Assembly: GCA_031268145.1 (NCBI GenBank)
Contig: JAIRXS010000001.1
Location: 1 to 33,125 of the forward strand
Reading direction: 5' to 3'
Length of the DNA stretch: 33,125 nucleotides
Source: Candidatus Endomicrobiellum siamense
Lineage (GTDB): Bacteria > Elusimicrobiota > Endomicrobiia > Endomicrobiales > Endomicrobiaceae
The translations under genes were made by a program, and so were the position numbers. Each line of letters opens with the position of its first letter. Within the stretch, counting starts at the first letter, position 1. A model generated the notes under the pieces. That model saw only the letters and a program-made list of their open reading frames with translations, did not search any database and was not told where the DNA came from. Below, one piece after another: positions 16,348 to 24,453 of this stretch.

Positions 16348-18123
16348 ATGCACGATTACCAATTATTACAAATAATGGCTGTTGGGTTTACTCTTTCTTT
16401 AATATTTGGGTTCATAACGGAAAAACTAGGTCTTTCTTCCATTGTTGGTTACCTTCTTGCAGGCTTTTTGATAGGCCCTTCATCACCTGGATTTGTTGCA
16501 GATTATAGTTTAGCATTTCAACTTTCAGAAGCTGGCGTTATACTTTTAATGTTTGGAGTAGGGTTACATTTTAAGACAGATGACCTCTTTGCAGTTAAGG
16601 GTGTTGCTATACCCGGAGCTATTATACAAAGCATGGCAGCTACAATTTCTGGAATTTTTCTAGGGACATTGCTTGGAATTGATTTTAAATCTGTATTAAT
16701 TTTAGGATTAGGACTTTCAGTAGCAAGCACTGTTGTGCTTTTAAAAGTTTTGGAAGACAATGATTCCCTAAATACAGTCCATGGGCATGTAGCTGTTGGT
16801 TGGCTTGTCGTAGAAGACATTTTAACCGTACTAATTTTAGTTGTACTTCCTAGTCTATCTGTTGTGCTTTCAAATGCTAATGCATCATCTTTAGGAACAA
16901 TCGAGATATTTAAAGCTTTAGGCATTGCTTTAATAAGAGTAATATTATTATGGTTGCTGGTGATAAAAATTGGAGAACGGTTTGTTCCTTGGCTATTATC
17001 AAAAATAGTTAAAACACGTTCTCAAGAACTTTTTACATTGACTGTTTTAGTTATAGCTTTTGCAACTGCAGTTATCGCAGCATTTGTGTTTCAAACTTCA
17101 TTTGCTTTAGGGGCATTTTTAGGCGGTATGGTTGTTGGCAAAAGCAAAGTGAGCCACCAAGCAGGAGCAGATATTTTGCCGCTAAGAGATGCTTTTGCGG
17201 TATTGTTTTTCTTATCAGTTGGAATGCTTTTTGACTGGAAATTTATTCTAGAATATCCTTTGCTTGTATGTACATGCTTGATTATAGTTTTATTAATCAA
17301 ACCTATAATAGCTTTAATTGTTGTTTCTGTCTTAGGATATTCTACAAGAACAGCTCTAACTGTAGCTGCAGGACTTGCTCAAGTTGGAGAATTTTCTTTT
17401 ATATTAGCTCAAGAGGCTAAACGTTTAGACCTTGTTGCAGATTTAGTTTACAATTCTATAGTTATATGCGCCATTGTATCTATAACATTAAATCCCTCAA
17501 TATTTAAAAAAATTCCTAATTTTGAAAGATTTTTACGTTCAAAAAACAAAATATGGAAAATATTAAACTTTTCAGCAAATAAAAAATACAATAAAGTTAA
17601 CGAAATAGCAAAAAATTTACTTCCTGCAGAAGAATATCTTTCTGAAAAAACCGCTATAGTCGTAGGATATGGACCAACAGGGAAAAAAGTTACTCAGGCT
17701 TTAATAGAACAAGGAGTAAAACCTGTTATAATAGAAATAAATATAGATACTGTAAACTACTTAAGCTCTCAAGGACAAGTAGCAATATATGGAAATTCTA
17801 CAAGAAAAGACATCTTAATTGCTGCGGGTATAAAAAAAGCAAGCTATCTAATAATTACCGTTCCATCTTTAAATATGACACTAGAAACAGCGTCTTTAGC
17901 TTCTTCATTAAATCCTAAAACTCGTATTATTGTTAGAGCTCGTTTCTTAGACCATAAAGAAAACCTTAAACAACTTGGCATTTCTGCAATTGCTTTTGAA
18001 GAAGAAGAGGTAGCAAAAGCTTTAACTTCTTTAGTTCTAGATGACTTAGAACAACAAAGTTTGCTTGCTGCAGCTTCAGAAATAGCATCACAAACTGCGC
18101 AAGAAAATAGAAATAATAAGTAG
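16348..18123 (+). CDS. Kef/CPA2-type cation:proton antiporter with RCK (TrkA-N) domain
   Basis: 591 residues. The first about 390 form the CPA2 antiporter membrane domain with 12 or so hydrophobic segments; GLSSIVGYLLAGFLIGP near 28-44 and ASTVVLLKVLEDND are typical of the KefB/YbaL group. A linker follows, then a cytoplasmic RCK domain with Rossmann motif VVGYGPTGKKV near 440 and IYGNSTRKDILIAAGIKKA. No TrkA-C domain is visible. It would exchange K+ or Na+ for H+, with NAD(H) or a similar ligand acting on the RCK domain; the ion cannot be deduced. The ribosome site is weak (TAGG). YbaL-like is the nearest label I would use. Confidence 0.88.
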   Translation: MHDYQLLQIMAVGFTLSLIFGFITEKLGLSSIVGYLLAGFLIGPSSPGFVADYSLAFQLSEAGVILLMFGVGLHFKTDDLFAVKGVAIPGAIIQSMAATISGIFLGTLLGIDFKSVLILGLGLSVASTVVLLKVLEDNDSLNTVHGHVAVGWLVVEDILTVLILVVLPSLSVVLSNANASSLGTIEIFKALGIALIRVILLWLLVIKIGERFVPWLLSKIVKTRSQELFTLTVLVIAFATAVIAAFVFQTSFALGAFLGGMVVGKSKVSHQAGADILPLRDAFAVLFFLSVGMLFDWKFILEYPLLVCTCLIIVLLIKPIIALIVVSVLGYSTRTALTVAAGLAQVGEFSFILAQEAKRLDLVADLVYNSIVICAIVSITLNPSIFKKIPNFERFLRSKNKIWKILNFSANKKYNKVNEIAKNLLPAEEYLSEKTAIVVGYGPTGKKVTQALIEQGVKPVIIEINIDTVNYLSSQGQVAIYGNSTRKDILIAAGIKKASYLIITVPSLNMTLETASLASSLNPKTRIIVRARFLDHKENLKQLGISAIAFEEEEVAKALTSLVLDDLEQQSLLAAASEIASQTAQENRNNK

Positions 18124-18132
18124 AATCTTTAT

Positions 18133-18474
18133 CTGAAAATGAATATAAACTATGTTTTAAACCAACTAGTGGAAAGTTAAAAGCAGCAGATTCTTACAAG
18201 ATAGTTTTATTTGGGTCTTATGTGTACTGGCACTGCTACGCGTGATATTGATTTGATGATAATTTTAGACAATTATCTTATTTCAAAGACGTATAGTGAA
18301 GATGTTAAAAGATATATTGCTATAAGAAAACTAATCTTGGATATAAATTCTCAATATTCAAGGGACTTAAAAATTTATTCTCGAGCTGAGTTTCAAAGAA
18401 AAAAAGAAAGTGGTAATTTTTTTATCAGAGAAATAGAAAAAACGGAAAAAACTATTTATGAAAAACAAAATTAA
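18133..18474 (+). pseudogene. MNT-type nucleotidyltransferase (antitoxin of MNT/HEPN pair), frameshifted
   Basis: KIVLFGSYVY (about 18190-18222) is the start of a minimal nucleotidyltransferase GSxxxG motif. The next codon is broken by one extra T (TAC-T-GGC), and the sequence continues in the next frame as GTATRDIDLMIILDN to LKIYSRAEFQRK and a stop at 18472-18474. Relatives usually have two more residues in RDSDIDL, so a small deletion is likely too. No ATG opens the first frame. The ORF from TTG at 18211 is only the second part. In MntA/HepT pairs this protein AMPylates the HEPN toxin. Non-functional here, I infer. Confidence 0.72.
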
Positions 18475-18832
18475 AGATTGGATAGAGATTGCAGATGAAG
18501 ATATTGTATCAGCGCAGGTTTTAATGGCGGATGGGCGTATTAACTTTTCATTATAGAAAAATACTTTAAAGCGTATTTATTAGAGCATGATTGGGAATTC
18601 AAAAAACACATGACTTAATGAGATTATATATTGAAATAAAGAAAATAAAAGATTTACGAATAGATGAAGATACTCTTAATGGAAATAGATAGGATTTATA
18701 TAAACAAGATATCCTGATGATTATATTGAACCATCAGAGAGAGAGATAGAAAAATTCTATGAGCTTGCTAAAAAAATAGACAAAAAAATTAAAAGAGAAT
18801 TAGGTATTAACTCCGAACTTGTCTGGTTTTAA
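18458..18832 (+). pseudogene. HEPN-domain (HepT-like) toxin remnant, multiple lesions
   Basis: Starts with an ATG overlapping the MNT end: KDWIEIADEDIVSAQVLM is a typical HEPN helix 1. The frame stops at TAG 18554-18556, and about 20 bases corresponding to the usual CFHxQQA segment seem deleted. Further pieces follow in other frames: EKYFKAYLLEHDWEF, then THDLMRLYIEIKKIKDLRID, then RYPDDYIEPSEREIEKFYELAKK. All pieces are in the right order. The 3' end runs into a minus-strand AbiEii-like fragment, so the last residues may be foreign. HEPN toxins of these pairs act as RNases; this copy cannot. Confidence 0.75.
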
Positions 18833-18967
18833 TTTTTTTACTATTCTGCTTAATGCATTATTTATGTTTGCGAAAGCTTTTTCTCTGCCTTCAAAACCGA
18901 TATAAGTTAAATCTATGTCAACGGACACTCTTGGAAACAGGATTATATTCTTCTTAATATATTCAAA
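18800..18967 (-). pseudogene. Fragment of an AbiEii-like nucleotidyltransferase
   Basis: The minus strand from 18967 to 18800 is open and reads FPRVSVDIDLTYIGFEGREK, followed by FANINNALSRIVKKLK, which fits the active-site region (SxDIDLTY) of a different AbiEii subfamily from the one at 8.5 kb. The N-terminal GGT motif and the rest of the protein are missing. Its upstream side abuts the argG 3' end (in-frame stop at 18968-18970) and its downstream side overlaps the HEPN remnant. A leftover of an older TA module. Confidence 0.55.
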
Positions 18968-18975
18968 TTAGTACC

Positions 18976-20193
18976 TCACTTATTTTTTCTACGCATTGCC
19001 AAAACCTTAGTAGGAAGTCCCCAAAGATTTATAAAACCTTCTGCATCTTTATGATTATATATTTTATCTTTCTCAAAAGTAGCAAGCTCCTGAGAATATA
19101 AAGAATATTTTGCTTCTCTTGATATTGGAGTAATGTTGCCTTTATAAAGCTTTAACTTTATAGTTCCTGTAACATGCTCTTGAGTTTTATTTATAAATGC
19201 ATCTAATGCATTTTTTAATGGAGAAAACCATAGTCCATAATATGAAAGCTCTGCATATTTGGCAGATAAAGATTGTTTAAAATGGAACGTATCTCTATCT
19301 AGAGCGATAGATTCTAACTCTTGATGAGCTGCGTATAATACAGCTGCGGCAGGAGCTTCATAAACTCCTCTTGATTTCATGCCAACAAGTCTATTTTCAA
19401 CAATATCTGTTCTACCTATAGCATTTTTTCCAGCAATTTCATTTAATCTTGTAATTAATTCAACAGGCTTTAAAACCTTTCCATTAACTGCAACAGGGAT
19501 ACCTTTATCAAAAGTTATTTCCAAATTTGTAGGTTTATTCGACGCTTTTTCTAAAGAAACTGTCATCTTGAACATTGACTCATCATAACCCTTATTTAAA
19601 TTTTCTAAAATGCCAGCTTCATAAGAAACATGCCATAAATTTGCATCTGAAGAATAGGGCTTTGCTTTAGTTATAGGTATGGGAATATTTCTTTTTTTTG
19701 CATAATTTATTGCATCTTCTCTAGATTTTATTTGCCACTCTCTCCAAGGAGCAATAATTTTTACATTTGGAATCAAAGCCTTAAAAGCAAGTTCAAAACG
19801 AACTTGATCGTTGCCTTTACCTGTAGCACCATGACAAACAGCATCAGCGTTTTCTCTTTTTACTATTTCGGCAATTTTTTTAGCGATAATAGGTCTTGCT
19901 AAAGCTGTTCCTAAAAAATATCTGTTTTCATAAAGCGCTTGAGATTTTATTGCAGGATAAATATACTCTGTTACAAATTCTTCTTTTGCATCCACTATAT
20001 AAGATTTAGAAGCTCCTATTTTTTTAGCTTTTTCGTTTAACCCTTTAAGTTCACTGCCCTGCCCTACATCTACACAACAAGCTATAACTTCACAGTTATA
20101 GTTTTCTTTTACCCATGATAAAATAACAGACGTATCAAGCCCACCTGAATAAGCTACAACTACTTTTTTTATGTCAGATTTTCCTTGTAACAT
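18976..20193 (-). CDS. argG: Argininosuccinate synthase
   Basis: 405 residues. Joins citrulline and aspartate with ATP to argininosuccinate, the seventh step of arginine synthesis. The N-terminal PP-loop AYSGGLDTS lies at 14-22; HGATGKGNDQVRFE, PYSSDANLWHVSYEAG and KYAELSYYGLWFSP follow in the expected order. Small departures from the common pattern: SYEAGILENL where SYEGGILEDP is frequent, and VYEAPAAAVLY where VYETPGGTLL is frequent; neither suggests loss of function. GAGG stands before the ATG. Last gene of the arg run; argH and argF are not here. Confidence 0.95.
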   Translation of the reverse strand: MLQGKSDIKKVVVAYSGGLDTSVILSWVKENYNCEVIACCVDVGQGSELKGLNEKAKKIGASKSYIVDAKEEFVTEYIYPAIKSQALYENRYFLGTALARPIIAKKIAEIVKRENADAVCHGATGKGNDQVRFELAFKALIPNVKIIAPWREWQIKSREDAINYAKKRNIPIPITKAKPYSSDANLWHVSYEAGILENLNKGYDESMFKMTVSLEKASNKPTNLEITFDKGIPVAVNGKVLKPVELITRLNEIAGKNAIGRTDIVENRLVGMKSRGVYEAPAAAVLYAAHQELESIALDRDTFHFKQSLSAKYAELSYYGLWFSPLKNALDAFINKTQEHVTGTIKLKLYKGNITPISREAKYSLYSQELATFEKDKIYNHKDAEGFINLWGLPTKVLAMRRKNK

Positions 20194-20252
20194 TTTTTAC
20201 CTCATAATTTATTAATATAGTAACATATTTACTAATTACTCTTAATTCTGCA

Positions 20253-21458
20253 CTAGGCAGCGAGTTTAGGATGCAGATTTGTCAATGCCTCATCAATAAT
20301 TTTTATCGCCGCATCAACATCTTGTTTAGTAATGATAAGAGTAGGTAAAAGCCTTAAAACTGTTTCATGAGTACAAGTTATAATCAAACCTTTACTTAAA
20401 CAATAATCTACAATATTTTTACCGCTAATAGACAAATCAATGCCTATCATTAATCCCATACCTCTAATTTCTCTAATTATTGAATGTTTAGTTCTTAATA
20501 GCTCTAGTTTTGAAAAAAGATATTTAGAAACTTTAAGAGACTTATTTAAAAATTTTGAATTCATAATTTTTAAAACAGTAAGAGCAGATGTGCAAGATAC
20601 AGGATTGCCGCCAAAAGTGGATCCATGATCTCCATAAATAAATGCATCTGCACACTTTTTAGAAGCGACAGTCGCACCTAAAGGTAATCCATTAGCTAAA
20701 GATTTTGCCATTGTAACAATATCTGGCTTTACATCATAATTTTCAAAAGCATAAAATTTACCTGTACGGCCTACTCCACACTGAATTTCGTCAAAAATTA
20801 AAAGCATGTTATTTTTATCACACACGGTTCTTAAATCTTTTATAAACTTTTTACAGGCGGGAAATATTCCGCCTTCACCCTGTATAGGCTCTACCATAAC
20901 TGCAACAGTTTTATTGTTTATAAGTTTTTTTACAGATTCTATATCGTTAAACTTAGCAAAAACAAATTTTTTTTGTAATGGTTTTAAATATTCATGAAAC
21001 TTTTTTTGACCTGTAGCAGCTGTCGTAGCCATTGTCCTACCGTGGAAAGAATTGCCAAAACAAATTATCTCATAACGCTTGCCAGCTTTTGATGGATTTA
21101 AAAAACCCCATTTTCTAGCAAGCTTTATTGCGCATTCGTTTGCTTCTGCTCCAGAATTTGCTAAAAAAACTTTAGCGCCAGAAAAGGTTTTTTTAGCAAG
21201 TTCTTGCCCTAATTTAATTTGCACTGGGGAATAATATAAATTGGAAGAATGCATATATAAATCTACTTGAGATTTTATTGCTTTTATAACAAAGTCATTA
21301 CAATGCCCAACATTACATACACTAATACCTGCAAAAAAATCTAAATATTTCTTGCCCTTATCGTCCCAAACAAATTGGTTTTTAGCTTTCTTTATAATTA
21401 AACTACCGCGCTTATAAGTATGCATAAAATATTGATTCTCTAATTGTTTTATACTCAT
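20253..21458 (-). CDS. argD: Acetylornithine aminotransferase
   Basis: 401 residues, class-III PLP aminotransferase. NSGAEANECAIKLAR and GNSFHGRTMATTAATGQ line the cofactor site; FDEIQCGVGRTGKFYA carries the PLP Asp; the Schiff-base Lys is in VTMAKSLANGLPLGA. Converts N-acetylglutamate semialdehyde plus glutamate to N-acetylornithine. Its ATG overlaps the argB stop (ATGA at 21455-21458), so the two are coupled. Related class-III enzymes such as ornithine or succinylornithine aminotransferase are possible, but the argB/argG context decides. Confidence 0.93.
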   Translation of the reverse strand: MSIKQLENQYFMHTYKRGSLIIKKAKNQFVWDDKGKKYLDFFAGISVCNVGHCNDFVIKAIKSQVDLYMHSSNLYYSPVQIKLGQELAKKTFSGAKVFLANSGAEANECAIKLARKWGFLNPSKAGKRYEIICFGNSFHGRTMATTAATGQKKFHEYLKPLQKKFVFAKFNDIESVKKLINNKTVAVMVEPIQGEGGIFPACKKFIKDLRTVCDKNNMLLIFDEIQCGVGRTGKFYAFENYDVKPDIVTMAKSLANGLPLGATVASKKCADAFIYGDHGSTFGGNPVSCTSALTVLKIMNSKFLNKSLKVSKYLFSKLELLRTKHSIIREIRGMGLMIGIDLSISGKNIVDYCLSKGLIITCTHETVLRLLPTLIITKQDVDAAIKIIDEALTNLHPKLAA

Positions 21459-22204
21459 TTTTTTACGACCGTCCCTTTCATTTCTATAACGCCTTTTAAA
21501 CCATCAATTATCCAAACTTCTTTAACACCTTTCTTAATAGAATTTGCACAAGCTTGTATTTTAGGTATCATCCCTCCTGTTATTGTTCTATCTTTTATTA
21601 AATAGTTTACATTTTTTACTTTTATTTCTTTTATAGTTTTTTTATTTCTATCTAAGACACCACAAACATCTGTTAAAAATATTAACTTCTGCGCTTTAAA
21701 TGCAATAGCTAGTACAGAGGCCAATGTGTCAGCATTGACATTTAAACTATTTGATTTATTATCACAAGCTATAGATGCTATAACAGGCAAAAAGTTTTCT
21801 TTAAGTAAAACTTCTATAAGTTTTTTATTTACTTTTATAGGATCCCCAACAAAACCTAAATTTTTAACTTGTTTGCATATTACACTTTTTGCATCTTTTG
21901 CCGATATGCCTACAGCTTTTACATTGTTTTTTAAAAGTCCTGCGACTAAATTTTTATTAATTTTACCGCTTAAAGCCATTTCTGCAACAGATAAAACTTT
22001 TTCATCTGTAAACCTTAAACCATTTACAAACTTACTTCTTATAGAAAACTTTTCAAGTAAAAAACTTACCTCAGGACCACCTCCGTGTACCAAAATAATT
22101 TTCTGTTTCTGCGAAATCTTAGATAGCTCTTTTAAAAACTCTTTTTGAGCTTTAGTGTTTTTAGTTAAACTCCCTCCAAATTTAACAACTATTAAAGGTT
22201 TCAT
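21455..22204 (-). CDS. argB: Acetylglutamate kinase
   Basis: 249 residues, amino-acid kinase fold. VVKFGGSLTKN near 6-16, VHGGGPEVSFLLEK near 39-52, NVNADTLASVLAIA and LTDVCGVLD in the ATP half, and GGMIPKIQACANSIKKGV near the end. Phosphorylates N-acetylglutamate, the second step of arginine synthesis. The length is short and there is no N-terminal extension, so arginine feedback through the N-terminal helix of hexameric kinases is not expected (inference). GAGGGGAG gives a strong ribosome site. TAATG junction with the upstream nuclease gene. Confidence 0.94.
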   Translation of the reverse strand: MKPLIVVKFGGSLTKNTKAQKEFLKELSKISQKQKIILVHGGGPEVSFLLEKFSIRSKFVNGLRFTDEKVLSVAEMALSGKINKNLVAGLLKNNVKAVGISAKDAKSVICKQVKNLGFVGDPIKVNKKLIEVLLKENFLPVIASIACDNKSNSLNVNADTLASVLAIAFKAQKLIFLTDVCGVLDRNKKTIKEIKVKNVNYLIKDRTITGGMIPKIQACANSIKKGVKEVWIIDGLKGVIEMKGTVVKK

Positions 22205-22938
22205 TAACTCCCCTCTTTTTCAGATCCTTTTGAATACTTACATTTAAAACGAAAATCGCAAAAACTGCATTTAGTAGTATCAGCTTCAAAGTTTTCTAAC
22301 ATTATATTTTCTGCCACATCCATAGCAATATCTATAGCTTTATTAATGGCGTTTTGTGTTCTTTTAGTATACATTTTTTTATTTTCAGATAAAAAATATA
22401 CAGATATCTCATCTGGATTAAACCCAAAAACATTTCTACATGCGTAAGCATAAAAAGTTAATTGTAAATCTTTATCCACTTTTTCTTGCGACCAACTTTT
22501 TACATGAGTTTTATAGTCCATAACCTCGTATGTGCCATCTGAATATTTATCTATCCTATCAATAATTCCTATAAACCTATATTTACCTATATTTGCGTCA
22601 AACGATTTTTCAACATATATAATTTCCGTTTTAGATTCTTTAAAAGACTTATAATAATTGTCTAATATGTCATTTCCTCGCATATAATATTCAAAAGTTT
22701 GTTGTGGACTGATAAAGCCATCGTTTTTCCAAGAACTATTATAACAATCTATAAGGTTATCATAAGAGTTATTTTTGCTTCTACAAAATTGTTCAAGCGT
22801 TTTATGAATTATATGCCCAAAAGTGATATCTGCATTAACAGGGACAAAAAGATTATCTATGTATATCAATTTGTACTTTTGTGGGCAAAACAAATATGTG
22901 TTTACCCTTGAATAACTTATTTTAAAATCTTGTTTCAT
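22204..22938 (-). CDS. Stand-alone PD-(D/E)XK nuclease with probable [4Fe-4S] cluster
   Basis: 244 residues. Begins SYSRVNTYLFCPQKYKLIY, the usual entry of AddB/RecB-like PDDEXK_1 nucleases. Catalytic set: His45 (GHIIH), Asp127 (GIIDRID), Asp141 and Lys143 (VMDYKT), with Gln159 as motif-IV-like. Cys18 together with Cys224, Cys227 and Cys233 fits the Fe-S ligand spacing seen in AddB, Dna2 and Cas4. There is no helicase domain and no CRISPR array nearby. It probably cuts single-stranded DNA ends; the partner is unknown. It lies between rsmD and argB in one run, joined to argB by TAATG. Confidence 0.82.
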   Translation of the reverse strand: MKQDFKISYSRVNTYLFCPQKYKLIYIDNLFVPVNADITFGHIIHKTLEQFCRSKNNSYDNLIDCYNSSWKNDGFISPQQTFEYYMRGNDILDNYYKSFKESKTEIIYVEKSFDANIGKYRFIGIIDRIDKYSDGTYEVMDYKTHVKSWSQEKVDKDLQLTFYAYACRNVFGFNPDEISVYFLSENKKMYTKRTQNAINKAIDIAMDVAENIMLENFEADTTKCSFCDFRFKCKYSKGSEKEGS

Positions 22939-22947
22939 ATTGTTAGT

Positions 22948-23520
22948 CTACCTTAAACGTCTATAAAAAGAAATAACAGTATCCCCATATTTTTCTATCC
23001 TGAAACAGTCAAGATCTGTAACTTTTCTGACTGGCTCTTTTATATGCTTTTGAGCTATTAAAACAGAACTTTCTTTTAAAACATCATATTTAATTATATT
23101 TTTCAAAGTAGGTTCAGTTAAAGCAAGCATATTTTTGTCTCCATCTTTATAAGGAGGACCCATAAAAATTATATCGTATTTATCTTGTAAAACAGAGAAA
23201 TCTTTTATCACATCACATTTAATAATTTGCGTCCTATCATTAAACTTTAAAGTATCCACATTAGACTTAATAAGAGTCAATGACTTATTGCTAATTTCTG
23301 CAAAAACTACTTTTTTAGCTCCTCTAGAAAGTGCTTCAATTCCAACAGAACCAACACCTGCAAATAAATCTAAAAAAGTTGAGTCTGGAAGTTGAAATTG
23401 TATTATGTCAAAAATAGACTTTTTCATTCTGCCAAGCATTGGCCGTATAGATAAGTCGTCTTGTGGAAGAGTTTTTAAAAACCTTCCTCTTGCAGTGCCT
23501 GCAATAACTCTTAAGCTCAC
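22948..23520 (-). CDS. rsmD: RsmD-family 16S rRNA (guanine-966 N2)-methyltransferase, altered catalytic motif
   Basis: 190 residues if the GTG at 23518-23520 is used; GGAG lies 7 bases before it, but only 2 bases before the ATG at 23524-23526. The frame stays open to 23622, overlapping ribF, but that part is not RsmD-like. Features: LRVIAGTARGRFLKTL at the start, SIRPMLGRMKKSIFDII, SAM loop LDLFAGVGSVGIEALSRGA. Motif IV reads FMGPPYKDG, whereas RsmD and related N2-guanine methyltransferases have DPPY or NPPY. The Gly (GGT) is one transition from Asp (GAT). The remainder is intact, so activity may be lowered or lost. Confidence 0.87.
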   Translation of the reverse strand: MSLRVIAGTARGRFLKTLPQDDLSIRPMLGRMKKSIFDIIQFQLPDSTFLDLFAGVGSVGIEALSRGAKKVVFAEISNKSLTLIKSNVDTLKFNDRTQIIKCDVIKDFSVLQDKYDIIFMGPPYKDGDKNMLALTEPTLKNIIKYDVLKESSVLIAQKHIKEPVRKVTDLDCFRIEKYGDTVISFYRRLR

Positions 23521-23563
23521 AAACATTCTCCAAATATATAAATCAAAATCACTTAATTTTATA

Positions 23564-24451
23564 TTATAAAAAATTATTTTTATGACTGAAAAAATTTTTA
23601 GCTTTTTTAATATCTTTTGCAATCTGTTTTTTTAAAGTCTCGATACTACCAAATTTCTTTTCGTCTCTTATCTTTTCTAATAATATTACTTTTGTTAAAG
23701 CATATTTCCACATACCTTTAAAGTTTAAAATATGCGTTTCTGGAACAACCTTATCGCCGTTGCTAAAAGTGGGCCTAACACCAATACTCGTAATTGAGTC
23801 ATATATATTTACCCCGTCAGATACCGCACTTATATATACCCCTTTAGGGATCAGTTTTTCTTTATTAACTTTTAAGTTTACAGTAGGGTACCCCAATTGA
23901 GTTGCTATACCTTTATCTTTAAAAGGATGCCCTATAAAAGAATAAAATCTTCCTAAAAATTTTAAAGTGTCCTTAACATTACCAATCTCAACTAATCTTC
24001 TTATGTAAGAAGATGAAACTTTTTGCGACGCGATTTTTAAAGGTTTAACAATCTGAAGGTTTACATTATTGTTTTTTGCTTTTCCTTTTAACCAAACAAT
24101 ATCGCCTTTGCGATATTTTCCAAAAGCAAAATCGCACCCGCAAATTATAGTATCAACTCTTAGCCTGTTAAGCAAAAACTCATCAAAAAATTTATCTGAA
24201 GATATAGATAAAATATCTGAAGGCACTTTTAGCACGTAAATTTCATCAAAACCAAAAGACTTAAATTCTTCTTCTTTTTCTTGATAAATAGTTAAAAATC
24301 CAGAAACCTTTTTTATAGGTTTTTCAAGAGTAATTAAAATACTGCGCAAGTTTTTTTTCTTTGCAATCGATAAGGTTTTTTTTAGAAGTAATTGATGCCC
24401 TTTATGGACACCGTCAAAAGTGCCTATAGTTATAATAGATTTTTTTAACAT
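23564..24451 (-). CDS. ribF: Bifunctional riboflavin kinase / FAD synthetase
   Basis: 295 residues. N-terminal FAD synthetase (nucleotidyltransferase) domain with TIGTFDGVHKGHQ (7-19) and SSSYIRRLVEIGNV; C-terminal riboflavin kinase with GIATQLGYPTVNL, PKGVYIS, GVRPTF and ETHIL. Makes FMN and then FAD from riboflavin. The start lies two bases past the truB stop (TAA-AA-ATG) and no good ribosome site is visible, so translation probably depends on truB translation reaching its end. The truB frameshift upstream could therefore also matter for ribF expression. No FMN riboswitch seen. Confidence 0.93.
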   Translation of the reverse strand: MLKKSIITIGTFDGVHKGHQLLLKKTLSIAKKKNLRSILITLEKPIKKVSGFLTIYQEKEEEFKSFGFDEIYVLKVPSDILSISSDKFFDEFLLNRLRVDTIICGCDFAFGKYRKGDIVWLKGKAKNNNVNLQIVKPLKIASQKVSSSYIRRLVEIGNVKDTLKFLGRFYSFIGHPFKDKGIATQLGYPTVNLKVNKEKLIPKGVYISAVSDGVNIYDSITSIGVRPTFSNGDKVVPETHILNFKGMWKYALTKVILLEKIRDEKKFGSIETLKKQIAKDIKKAKNFFSHKNNFL

Positions 24452-24453
24452 TT

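Noticed and set aside
18211-18474. An open 87-codon frame that could be annotated as a complete small protein
   Set aside because: It begins at a TTG in the middle of the nucleotidyltransferase GSxxxG motif; the first half of the motif (KIVLFGSYVY) is in the preceding frame. It is the second part of a broken gene.
22204-22938. Cas4, with a CRISPR locus nearby
   Set aside because: The fold and Cys pattern are Cas4-like, but no repeat array and no other cas gene occurs anywhere in the window; general PDDEXK_1 is the safer label.
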